Of a stretch of DNA of 19,917 nucleotides, positions 1 through 6,872 are shown one piece after another. Positions within the stretch are counted from its first letter, which is position 1, and every line of letters starts with the position of its first letter. Origin of the DNA: UA16 sp042095135 (GTDB lineage Bacteria > Bacteroidota > Bacteroidia > Flavobacteriales_D > Sanyastnellaceae); the NCBI GenBank assembly GCA_042095135.1, contig JBELBV010000040.1:1-19917 (forward strand). The letters run 5' to 3'. The notes beneath the pieces are model-generated. The model worked only from the letters and a program-made list of their open reading frames with translations. It was not told where the DNA came from and searched no databases. Made by a program: the position numbers and the translations under genes.

Positions 1-5
1 GCACC

Positions 6-89
6 GCCCAGGTGCTGAAATTGGTAGACAGGCATGGTTGAGGGCCATGTGTCCGTTAGGGCGTGCGGGTTCGAGTCCCGCTCTGGGCA
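6..89 (+). tRNA. tRNA-Leu (anticodon GAG)
   Basis: The cloverleaf can be drawn by hand. The acceptor stem is 6-12 paired with 82-88 (one G-U), the anticodon stem is 33-37 with 45-49, and the T stem is 65-69 with 77-81 around a TTCGAGT loop. The anticodon GAG at 40-42 reads CUU and CUC. A long variable arm of about 15 bases (50-64) is what a class II leucine tRNA should have. The discriminator is A89 and no CCA is encoded, so CCA must be added after transcription. It is 10 bases upstream of a second leucine tRNA and probably shares its transcript; the promoter lies outside the window. Confidence 0.95.
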
Positions 90-99
90 CTTCACTCCT

Positions 100-181
100 A
101 CCCGGGTGGCGAAATTGGTAGACGCGCAGTCTTCAGGCGGCTGTGCCTTCGGGCGTGCTGGTTCGAGTCCAGTTCCGGGTA
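100..181 (+). tRNA. tRNA-Leu (anticodon CAG)
   Basis: The acceptor stem 100-106 pairs with 174-180 (one G-U), the anticodon stem 127-131 with 139-143, and the T stem 157-161 with 169-173. The anticodon CAG at 134-136 reads CUG. The long variable arm is the class II leucine type. No CCA is encoded after the discriminator A181. It is the second gene of a tandem leucine tRNA pair, and a strong terminator hairpin starts 5 bases downstream. Confidence 0.95.
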
Positions 182-185
182 CTCA

Positions 186-217
186 AAGAAGCCTTGGCTG
201 GGCCAAGGCTTCTTTTT
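186..217 (+). terminator. Intrinsic terminator of the tRNA-Leu pair
   Basis: A perfect 13-base-pair stem (186-198 with 202-214) with a 3-base loop and a run of five T (213-217). It follows the second tRNA directly and should end the tRNA transcript. Confidence 0.9.
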
Positions 218-291
218 CGCTGTTCAAGTAGGCTCAAACCCCACGTGCGGATTCCAATGCGCAAGTGAACCTTTTCACGTCCGCGGCGGCT

Positions 292-299
292 TATCTTTA
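292..299 (+). promoter_or_regulatory. -7 promoter element of the DAHP synthase gene
   Basis: TATCTTTA matches the Bacteroidota -7 consensus TAnnTTTG at 5 of 6 fixed positions. It ends exactly 4 bases before the GTG at 304, the same spacing seen at several other genes here, so the transcript is probably leaderless. No matching -33 TTG is visible. Confidence 0.5.
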
Positions 300-303
300 C
301 AGC

Positions 304-1404
304 GTGGTTACTAACAACCCCACCAGCGCTCTGCAAAACGCCTCAATCACCGGAGTCGAAAGGCCCTTCTTCATCAGCGGCCCCTGCAGTGCTGAATCCA
401 AGCAGCAAGTATTGGGCACAGCCCGAGCCCTGCAACACACTGGCATCCATTTGTTTCGTGCTGGGGTATGGAAGCCGCGCACACGGCCCAATGCATTCGA
501 GGGACGCGGCGAGCCCGCTTTGGACTGGTTGGTTGCTGCGCGCCAGGAAACCGGAATTCCTGTTGCGACCGAAGTCGCGAATGCTCAGCATGTGGACGCA
601 TGCCTGCGAGCGGGCATCGACGTGCTGTGGATTGGCGCGAGAACCACGGTAAGTCCTTTTGCCGTTCAAGAAATTGCTACAGCGCTTGAAGGAACCAATG
701 TGCCGGTGTTTGTCAAGAACCCCATGCACGCCGATCTCCCCTTGTGGATGGGCGCCATCGAGCGGGTGCGCCATGCCACGGATGCGCCCGTTTGGGCCAT
801 TCACCGTGGATTCAGCCGATACGGGCAACAGGAATACCGCAATGCGCCCATGTGGGAAATCGCCATCGCCTTACAAATGGCCATGCCCGATTTGAAGATC
901 ATTTGCGACCCCAGCCACATTGCCGGCAAACGTGAATTGCTCGAGCGCGTGGCCCAGAAGGCCATGGACTTGGGCATGCACGGCCTCATGATGGAAAGCC
1001 ACTGCCAGCCAGAGGCAGCCATGAGCGACGCCGACCAGCAAGTCACCCCTGCTCAGTTTGAGGCATTGATTCAAGGCCTTACCATTCGTGACGCCCACAG
1101 CGGCCCCTCTGATCCAGCCAATCTCGACGCCTTGCGCTTGCAAATGGACTCCATCGACGAACAAGTCATCGAGCTGTTGCAAGCACGTATGAAACTCGCT
1201 CGGGAAATCGGCCAGTACAAAAAGAGCCACGGCATGACCATCCTGCAGATGAAACGCTGGAAGGAGGTATTCAAGACCCGTGGCGCATGGGCAGAAGCCG
1301 CCGGCCTGGGCCCTGAATTCATCGAAACCTACCTCGAACAGGTCCACAAAGAGAGCATCCGCGTGCAAAACGAAGAGATGTCTCAAAAAAAATCCGGAAA
1401 ATAA
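304..1404 (+). CDS. Bifunctional DAHP synthase / chorismate mutase
   Basis: Catalyses the first step of aromatic amino acid synthesis (phosphoenolpyruvate plus erythrose 4-phosphate to DAHP) and carries a chorismate mutase domain that directs chorismate to prephenate. Numbered from the GTG at 304 it has 366 residues. The type I DAHP synthase barrel shows GPCSAES (26-32), the KPRTRP metal/substrate loop, the WIGARTT segment and DPSHIAGKR. An AroQ-type chorismate mutase helix bundle follows from about residue 273 (NLDALRLQMDSIDEQV) to the end. The fusion and length are typical of Bacteroidota. An upstream in-frame GTG at 265 would add 13 residues, but GTG 304 is preferred because a -7-like box lies 4 bases before it and the family N-terminus is short. 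It stands alone between the tRNA terminator and a 196-base intergenic region. The function is secure; the start is an inference. Confidence 0.93.
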   Translation: MVTNNPTSALQNASITGVERPFFISGPCSAESKQQVLGTARALQHTGIHLFRAGVWKPRTRPNAFEGRGEPALDWLVAARQETGIPVATEVANAQHVDACLRAGIDVLWIGARTTVSPFAVQEIATALEGTNVPVFVKNPMHADLPLWMGAIERVRHATDAPVWAIHRGFSRYGQQEYRNAPMWEIAIALQMAMPDLKIICDPSHIAGKRELLERVAQKAMDLGMHGLMMESHCQPEAAMSDADQQVTPAQFEALIQGLTIRDAHSGPSDPANLDALRLQMDSIDEQVIELLQARMKLAREIGQYKKSHGMTILQMKRWKEVFKTRGAWAEAAGLGPEFIETYLEQVHKESIRVQNEEMSQKKSGK

Positions 1405-1407
1405 AAT

Positions 1408-1448
1408 ACTGATTTACAGTGTTTTAAATCGGAATCTCAGTTTTTTTT
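1408..1448 (+). terminator. Possible weak terminator after the DAHP synthase gene
   Basis: Just after the stop codon a short AT-rich inverted repeat (GATTTA with TAAATC) is followed 10 bases later by eight T in a row (1441-1448). The stem is weak and not adjacent to the T run, so this is tentative; the hairpin at 1550-1586 may serve instead. Confidence 0.3.
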
Positions 1449-1490
1449 CAGAAAAGTGTAACCAAAATTGAACTGCCCCCGTAATAGCAG

Positions 1491-1586
1491 TTAGGTTTTG
1501 GTTTTGCCACGCTCGAATTGAGCGTAAATGAATCAGGCGATTTGGTGAGAAGGGGTCCCTCAACGGAGGGGCCCCTTTGATTTTTT
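1491..1586 (+). ncRNA. Candidate small RNA with its own promoter and terminator
   Basis: This non-coding stretch between two convergent genes holds, in order, a degenerate -7-like sequence (TAGGTTTTG, 1492-1500) with a TTG 21 bases upstream (1468-1470), a perfect 6-base-pair hairpin with a 5-base loop (1509-1514 with 1520-1525), and a strong terminator (1550-1586). No convincing reading frame lies inside. The arrangement fits a roughly 80-base RNA but could equally be the 3' untranslated region of the preceding gene. I recognise no known RNA family. Confidence 0.25.
1550..1586 (+). terminator. Strong intrinsic terminator
   Basis: An 11-base-pair GC-rich stem (1550-1560 with 1567-1577, one G-U) with a 6-base loop, then TGA and six T. 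The T run lies on the + strand side only, so it acts for + transcripts: either the DAHP synthase mRNA or a separate small RNA. On the other strand the hairpin lacks a T run, so the converging purB-ABC-DUF983 cluster has no clear terminator of its own. Confidence 0.85.
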
Positions 1587-1600
1587 AAGCCCATTGGGTT

Positions 1601-1990
1601 TCACCTGTTCCGCGTGAACATGTGCAGCCATATCGAACGGCTTAATCGCATCAAAACAGGCATCAAGACCAACAAGAGTACAGTTCCGGTGGTCAAGAAA
1701 AACGGCACGTCTTCGAAAAACGAGAAATCCATCCACCCCCACCAATCGAAACACGTGAGCGCCACAAACAAGGAGATCCACAGCGCAACCGTCAATGCAT
1801 AAGAAACGTAAGCCGCGCCGAAATAAAACCCCGGTTCACGCGCAAAATCCTCCGTACAGACCGGGCATTTCTCGGGCATCTCACTGACGCGTTGCAAATT
1901 GTATGCACCAGAACGAAAGAGCTTGCCCTCGTAGCATTTCGGGCAGCGGTTGTTGAGCATTGCTCCCAAACGATTTTTTTTCGCAGGCAT
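1601..1990 (-). CDS. DUF983 family membrane protein
   Basis: A 129-residue protein matching DUF983, common in Bacteroidota and of unknown function. It has two CxxC pairs (C16/C19 and C42/C45), which suggest a zinc ribbon, the typical FAREPGFYFGAAYVSYAL segment, and two predicted membrane helices at about 58-80 and 96-117. It is the last gene of the purB-ABC exporter-DUF983 cluster, with its ATG 12 bases after the exporter stop codon and no -7 box of its own. Co-transcription with the exporter is inferred; a functional link is not shown. Confidence 0.88.
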   Translation of the reverse strand: MPAKKNRLGAMLNNRCPKCYEGKLFRSGAYNLQRVSEMPEKCPVCTEDFAREPGFYFGAAYVSYALTVALWISLFVALTCFDWWGWMDFSFFEDVPFFLTTGTVLLLVLMPVLMRLSRSIWLHMFTRNR

Positions 1991-2002
1991 GAGAAAGGCC
2001 GA

Positions 2003-3820
2003 TTAGCTAAAGTCTTGCATGGTGACGAGGCGATGGTACAGGCCTTCCTGTGCCATCAATTCCTCGTGGCTTCCCGTTTCAACGATGCTGCCTTGATCCA
2101 GTACAATTATTTTGTCGGCGTGGCGCACCGTGCTCAACCGGTGAGCCACCACCAGACTCGTCCGCCCTTGCATCAACCGGCCGATGGCCTCCTGGACTTT
2201 TTGCTCTGAGGCCGTGTCCAGAGCCGAGGTGGCCTCATCCAACAACAACACCGGCGGATCCTTGTAAAGGGCGCGTGCAATGCTCAAGCGTTGGCGCTGA
2301 CCGCCACTCAGCTTACCGCCGCCATCTCCCACATTGGCATCCCATTGGCCCTCCATGGCCTCGATGAATTCCCGTGCGTTGGCCGCTTCCGCAGCTGACT
2401 CCAGCCGCTGCTCATCCACCTGCCCTCCGGCCAGCGAATTCAGGTCAATATTCTGGGCTACTGAGGCATTAAAAATGCGCGATTCTTGGGTAACCAAGCC
2501 CAATTGTGATCGGAAACCGGACACATCAAATGTGCTGATATCGGCACCATCCCAAGCGATTCGCCCGTGCTCAATCTCATAAAAACGGGCCATCAAGTGC
2601 ATCAAAGTTGTCTTGCCGGAGCCGCTCGGGCCAACTAGGGCAACCGTCTCGCCCTTCTTGACCTCGAATGAAACACGCTTCAACACTGGTTCGGCGCCGT
2701 AGGCAAACGTGATGTTTTCAAAGCGAATCTCCGACTCCAGCGGCTGGGCCTCAGCAGTCCCCGCATTCACCTCTTCAGCAGCCTCCAAAATTTCGTCCAA
2801 TCGATCCAACGAAGCTGCCCCTTTTTGAATACGGAACCAGCCGTCACTAATGGAGCGGGCCGGTGGTATGATCTGAGAGAACACCACCAAGTACCCGATG
2901 AACCAATCTCCTGTCAATCCGCCTTCTCCACTCAACACGAGCTTGCCCCCAAACCAGAGCAACACCGCCATCACCGTCAATGAAACGGTTTCCGAGACTG
3001 GGGAAGAGAGGTACTCGCGCTTGTACAATCGGCGCATCAATTTGAAAAATCGCTGATTTGAGGCATTGAAACGGCTGTGAAAATGGGCTTCCGCGTGAAA
3101 TGCTTTGACCACGGCCATTCCCGCCAGGGTCTCTTCCAATATGGACACCAATCCACCCAACTCCTCCTTTCCCTTGCGAGCGGCGTACTTCAAACTCTTC
3201 GCAATGCGGCTGATGACGTATCCGCTCAGCGGCAGGAACAAAATGGAAAACAGGGTCAGCTCCCAACTCAAATAAAACAGCGTTCCCAAGGAGACCAAAA
3301 TGGTGATGGGTGCTTTGAAGAGGATTTCAACGGTACCGATGATGCTGAACTCGACCTCCATCAAGTCATTGGTCATGCGGCTGATGGCATCCCCCTTGCG
3401 CGCTTCCGAATACCATGCCATAGGCAATTTCAACACCTTAACGTACATCGCGTTCCGCAAATCACGGCTGACCCCTGTTCGGATCGTTGCCAGCGAGAAT
3501 AGCGCCGTATACCCGACGACATTTTTCAATACGGTGACGCCAACAATGCCCAGGCAGATGTAAAGAAGCGCAACCTCAGGACCAACGGCCTGTACAAAGG
3601 CGTCGAATTGGCCACTCAAGCGTTCGATTCCGGCAGCATCTGCGGGCAACTCCACCGATGCCTCGGCAGAAGTCCCACCGAACAAAATCCGGAGAAATGG
3701 GACGACACTCAGAAACGTGAAAAGAGACAATAAGGCATTCAGGATGTTGCAAATGATGTTCACCGCCAAGTTGGCCTTGTACGGCAACACATACCCAATC
3801 AATTCACGCAATCGCTTCAA
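2003..3820 (-). CDS. ABC exporter, MsbA-like (fused membrane and ATPase domains)
   Basis: A 605-residue half-transporter that would act as a homodimer in the inner membrane. The N-terminal ~340 residues form the six-helix exporter domain and the rest is the ATPase. Visible motifs are Walker A GPSGSGKTT (397-405), signature LSGGQ (504-508), Walker B VLLLDE (524-529) with catalytic E529, the D-loop SALD and the switch histidine H560 in AHRLST. Order and length fit the MsbA/lipid exporter group, so lipid A-core or phospholipid flipping is plausible, but the substrate cannot be read from sequence. The start appears to be TTG at 3820, one base after the purB stop codon (TGA at 3824-3822), implying translational coupling. 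DUF983 follows 12 bases downstream. Confidence 0.9.
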   Translation of the reverse strand: MKRLRELIGYVLPYKANLAVNIICNILNALLSLFTFLSVVPFLRILFGGTSAEASVELPADAAGIERLSGQFDAFVQAVGPEVALLYICLGIVGVTVLKNVVGYTALFSLATIRTGVSRDLRNAMYVKVLKLPMAWYSEARKGDAISRMTNDLMEVEFSIIGTVEILFKAPITILVSLGTLFYLSWELTLFSILFLPLSGYVISRIAKSLKYAARKGKEELGGLVSILEETLAGMAVVKAFHAEAHFHSRFNASNQRFFKLMRRLYKREYLSSPVSETVSLTVMAVLLWFGGKLVLSGEGGLTGDWFIGYLVVFSQIIPPARSISDGWFRIQKGAASLDRLDEILEAAEEVNAGTAEAQPLESEIRFENITFAYGAEPVLKRVSFEVKKGETVALVGPSGSGKTTLMHLMARFYEIEHGRIAWDGADISTFDVSGFRSQLGLVTQESRIFNASVAQNIDLNSLAGGQVDEQRLESAAEAANAREFIEAMEGQWDANVGDGGGKLSGGQRQRLSIARALYKDPPVLLLDEATSALDTASEQKVQEAIGRLMQGRTSLVVAHRLSTVRHADKIIVLDQGSIVETGSHEELMAQEGLYHRLVTMQDFS

Positions 3821-3821
3821 A

Positions 3822-5198
3822 TCAATGGTCCTTCAATCCGTCCACCAACTGGGCAGACAGCCCAATGTAATTACTGGGGGATAAACGGTGGAGTTCCTGC
3901 TTTATTTCCGCCGACACGTCCAGCGTCTGGATAAAAGCATGGATGCTCTCCTCGGTGATGGCCGTGTTTTGGCGGGTCAATGCCTTAAGAGCCTCGTAAG
4001 GTTTGGGATACCCTTCGCGGCGCAGGATGGTTTGGATGCCTTCGGCCACAATGGCCCAATTGGCATCGAGATCGGCTTGAATCGCGGCCGGATTCAACAG
4101 CAACTTGCCCAATCCCTTTTGCAACGATTGCAACGCTACCAGACTGTGGCCAAGGGGGACGCTGAGATTCCGCAACACAGTCGAATCCGTGAGGTCACGC
4201 TGCAATCGGCTGATGGGCAGCTTTTCCGCAAAGTGGTGCAACACGGCATTGGATACGCCCCAATTGCCTTCGGCATTTTCAAAATCAATGGGATTCACTT
4301 TGTGGGGCATTGCACTGCTGCCCACCTCACCGGCTTTGATTTTTTGCTTGAAATACTCCTGGCTGATGTACGTCCAAACGTCTTTGCTCAGGTCCATCAA
4401 AATCACTTGGACGCGGCGAACGGTATCGCACCACTCCGCCAGCCCGTCGTAATGTTCGATTTGCGTGGTGATCTGGCTGCGCTTCAGTCCGAGGACCTCA
4501 CCGACAAACCGGTTCGCAAAGGCTACCCAATCTGCATTCGGATACGCCGCCAGGTGAGCGTTGAATTGGCCCGTGGCCCCACCGAACTTGGCCGGATAGT
4601 CCAAGGCTTTTAATTTCTTGAGCTGCACATCCAAGCGGTCCACGAACACGGCCCACTCTTTGCCCAGCGTGACCGGGGATGCTGGCTGGCCGTGGGTACG
4701 CGCCAACATCGGAATGTCGCGCCATTCCCGAGCTTGAGACAGCAGCGTCGCGCGCACCTCGTCGAGGTATGGGATGAATACTTCTTCTGTGGCACGTTTC
4801 AGTGACAGCGGAATGGCCGTGTTATTGACGTCTTGGGAAGTCAACCCAAAGTGAACATACTCCTGAATCGCTCCACATCCTAATTCCGTCATTCGCTCCT
4901 TGATGAAGTACTCCACCGCCTTCACATCGTGGTTGGTGACGCGTTCAAACGTCTTGATTTTCTGGGCATCTGATTCGGAAAATGCGGTGTAGATGGACCG
5001 GAGATCTTGCAGTGTTTGGGGTTCCAGAGCAGGCAAGTTCAACGCCGACTCCCCCACCAGTGCAATGAAATACTCCACCTCCACTTCGACCCGGAATTTC
5101 ATGAGTCCCCATTCCGATAAGTAAGGCGCCAATGCCGCGGTTTTGTTTCGGTAACGGCCGTCGATTGGAGAAAGGGCTGTGAGTTCGTTTAACTGCAT
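3822..5198 (-). CDS. purB: Adenylosuccinate lyase
   Basis: Catalyses two fumarate-releasing steps of purine synthesis: SAICAR to AICAR, and adenylosuccinate to AMP. The 458-residue protein has the length of the E. coli-type enzyme (456). It shows the fumarase/aspartase signature SSAMPHKVNP (294-303), whose loop serine is the catalytic base in this family, and the THGQPAS segment with H169 near the position of the catalytic acid. It is the first gene of a minus-strand cluster with the ABC exporter and DUF983. An exact TAnnTTTG box lies at 5228-5221, 22 bases before the ATG, so this mRNA should have a short leader of about 18 bases, unlike most genes here. Confidence 0.97.
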   Translation of the reverse strand: MQLNELTALSPIDGRYRNKTAALAPYLSEWGLMKFRVEVEVEYFIALVGESALNLPALEPQTLQDLRSIYTAFSESDAQKIKTFERVTNHDVKAVEYFIKERMTELGCGAIQEYVHFGLTSQDVNNTAIPLSLKRATEEVFIPYLDEVRATLLSQAREWRDIPMLARTHGQPASPVTLGKEWAVFVDRLDVQLKKLKALDYPAKFGGATGQFNAHLAAYPNADWVAFANRFVGEVLGLKRSQITTQIEHYDGLAEWCDTVRRVQVILMDLSKDVWTYISQEYFKQKIKAGEVGSSAMPHKVNPIDFENAEGNWGVSNAVLHHFAEKLPISRLQRDLTDSTVLRNLSVPLGHSLVALQSLQKGLGKLLLNPAAIQADLDANWAIVAEGIQTILRREGYPKPYEALKALTRQNTAITEESIHAFIQTLDVSAEIKQELHRLSPSNYIGLSAQLVDGLKDH

Positions 5199-5220
5199 GA
5201 AAGCGGGCGTTCGTGAAGGA

Positions 5221-5228
5221 CAAAAATA
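5221..5228 (-). promoter_or_regulatory. -7 promoter element of purB
   Basis: Read on the minus strand this is TATTTTTG, a full match to TAnnTTTG. It ends 22 bases before the purB ATG, in the 76-base divergent region shared with the HMA protein gene. No TTG is seen at the usual -33 distance. Confidence 0.55.
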
Positions 5229-5262
5229 CGGCTGATTTCAACGTGTTTCACCCGAATTACTC

Positions 5263-5270
5263 GAACTTCG
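5263..5270 (+). promoter_or_regulatory. Weak -7-like element of the HMA-membrane protein gene
   Basis: GAACTTCG matches TAnnTTTG at only 4 of 6 fixed positions, but sits exactly 4 bases before the ATG at 5275, the spacing seen at neighbouring genes. Confidence 0.25.
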
Positions 5271-5274
5271 CACC

Positions 5275-5988
5275 ATGAAATCGACGTTCACAATCGACGG
5301 CATGACGTGCAGCGGTTGCGCTGCAAAAGTGACCTACACCCTGCAACAAATCGATTCCGTTTCTGAAGTAAACGTGGACCTCGATTCGAAGCAGGCGACC
5401 CTAGTTGCTGAGCGTTCCATTGACCTCGAGGAAGTAGTAGCTGAACTCGCGCCGCATCCGAAGTATTCGGGTCGTATCAGTGCTCCAAATGCAGAAGCAG
5501 CTGGACTCAGACCCATCCATTGGCGGACGTATTGGCCGCTCATTTTAATCGGTCTGTTCATCTCGGCTGTGGCCACCGGAATCACGTGGCAAACCACAGG
5601 CACCATGACCACTTGGATGGAGTACTTCATGGGCGGGTTCTTCTTGGTTTTCTCGTTCTTCAAGTTCCTCGATATTCGCGGTTTTGCGGCGAGCTATCGG
5701 TCGTACGACCTGTTGGCCAAGGCCGTGCCAGCGTACGGCTTCATCTACCCTTTCCTCGAGCTAGCCCTGGGTTTGGCGTGGGCATTTGAAGGGGGCACGT
5801 ATCGCGTCGCCCTCAGCACGGTGGTCTTGATGGGGTTCAGTGCAATGGGAGTCATTGCAGCTGTAATACGCAAACAAAAGATTCAATGTGCTTGCCTTGG
5901 CACTGTGTTCAACCTGCCGATGAGCACCGTGACCATCATCGAGGACCTACTCATGGTCGCCATGGCTGGGACCCTCCTTCTTCCCTAA
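5275..5988 (+). CDS. HMA metal-binding domain fused to MauE/DoxX-like membrane domain
   Basis: A 237-residue fusion. Residues 1 to about 65 form a heavy-metal-associated (HMA) domain with the metal-binding motif MTCSGC (C12, C15), which in this family binds Cu(I) or other soft metals. The rest is a membrane domain with about five predicted helices (near 85-103, 116-133, 150-171, 177-198 and 216-236) resembling MauE/DoxX-type redox-associated proteins, with a conserved-looking CAC pair (C205, C207) in a loop. It lacks the ATPase domains of a P-type metal pump, so it is not a truncated CopA. A role in metal delivery or membrane thiol chemistry is inferred only. Its stop codon is embedded in the -7 box of the next gene. 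Confidence 0.8.
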   Translation: MKSTFTIDGMTCSGCAAKVTYTLQQIDSVSEVNVDLDSKQATLVAERSIDLEEVVAELAPHPKYSGRISAPNAEAAGLRPIHWRTYWPLILIGLFISAVATGITWQTTGTMTTWMEYFMGGFFLVFSFFKFLDIRGFAASYRSYDLLAKAVPAYGFIYPFLELALGLAWAFEGGTYRVALSTVVLMGFSAMGVIAAVIRKQKIQCACLGTVFNLPMSTVTIIEDLLMVAMAGTLLLP

Positions 5989-5993
5989 ATTTC
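5986..5993 (+). promoter_or_regulatory. -7 promoter element of the MBL-fold gene, containing the upstream stop codon
   Basis: TAAATTTC matches TAnnTTTG at 5 of 6 fixed positions and ends 3 bases before the ATG at 5997. Its first three bases are the TAA stop codon of the preceding gene. Confidence 0.45.
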
Positions 5994-5996
5994 AAC

Positions 5997-6866
5997 ATGC
6001 AACTTCACACCATCCACACGGGGAACTTCATGCTGGACGGCGGTGCCATGTTTGGCGTTGTTCCGAAGTCGCTGTGGTCCCGGCATATGACCGCCAACGC
6101 CAACAATCTGTGCTCTTGGGCAATGCGGTGTTTGCTAGTTGAAAACGGGGACAACCTGCTACTCGTGGACACCGGCATTGGTACGAAGCAATCGGAAAAA
6201 TTCTTCAGCCACTACCACCTACATGGCGACGACTCATTGGATCGCTCGCTCGCTGCACGCGGGTTTTCGAGGACTGACATCACGGATGTTTTGCTCACGC
6301 ACCTTCACTTCGACCATGTTGGTGGCGCGGTTGAACGCGACGGCAACGGATTGCTCAAACCAGCATTCCCCAATGCGCTGTTCTGGACCTGCGAGCGGCA
6401 TTGGGATTGGGCAATGAATCCCAATCCACGTGAAAAGGCGAGCTTCTTGAGCGAAAACCTCCTGCCCTTGGAGGAAAGTGGTCAGCTCCGTTTCATAGAT
6501 CGCAACGGACGTTGGAATTGTGAGCCGTTTGGCGAGCGGTTCCCGGGATTGGACATCTTCTTTGCCGATGGCCACACCGAAAGCCAAATGCTCCCCGTAG
6601 TCTCCTACCGAGGAACACGAGTGGCTTACATGGCAGATTTAACCCCTGCTGCTGCACACCTGCCAATGGCGTGGGTCATTGGATACGACACCCGCCCACT
6701 GCTCACAATGGAGGAAAAAGCTTTGTTGTTGGAACAGGCCCACCGGGAAGATTGGATGTTGTTTTTCGAACACGACGCTACGAACGCGTGCTGCCGGTTG
6801 GAATCCACTGAAAAAGGAATTCGAGCCACCGGCCTCGCTCCCAGCTTTGAAGACGCCTGGGGCTGA
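5997..6866 (+). CDS. Metallo-beta-lactamase-fold hydrolase
   Basis: A 289-residue cytoplasmic protein of the MBL superfamily. It has the zinc motif HLHFDH (H102, H104, D106, H107), then H193 in ADGHTESQ, D214 in YMADLTP and H259 in FEHD, which together give a full binuclear metal site. The order and the preceding VDTGIG resemble the lactonase-like (AHL lactonase/methyl parathion hydrolase) branch, but the substrate is unknown. The ATG at 5997 is chosen over longer in-frame starts because those would run back inside the preceding gene, and a -7-like box lies 3 bases before it. It converges on pyrD with only 6 bases between stop codons. Confidence 0.88.
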   Translation: MQLHTIHTGNFMLDGGAMFGVVPKSLWSRHMTANANNLCSWAMRCLLVENGDNLLLVDTGIGTKQSEKFFSHYHLHGDDSLDRSLAARGFSRTDITDVLLTHLHFDHVGGAVERDGNGLLKPAFPNALFWTCERHWDWAMNPNPREKASFLSENLLPLEESGQLRFIDRNGRWNCEPFGERFPGLDIFFADGHTESQMLPVVSYRGTRVAYMADLTPAAAHLPMAWVIGYDTRPLLTMEEKALLLEQAHREDWMLFFEHDATNACCRLESTEKGIRATGLAPSFEDAWG

Positions 6867-6872
6867 TCCGGC

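Noticed and set aside
343..1386. Open frames on the minus strand inside the DAHP synthase gene
   Set aside because: Shadows of the coding strand: low-complexity mixes of residues, no motifs and no promoter box.
1550..1586. Terminator hairpin acting for both converging transcripts
   Set aside because: The T run is present only on the + strand side, so a bidirectional role is not supported by sequence.
3888..4613. Long open frame (241 codons) on the + strand inside purB
   Set aside because: It is antisense to a well-conserved purB, has no recognisable motif and is explained by codon bias of the real gene.
5886..5996. Longer start for the MBL-fold protein inside the preceding gene
   Set aside because: The extra 37 residues are an out-of-frame reading of the HMA-membrane protein gene; ATG 5997 fits the fold and the -7 box.
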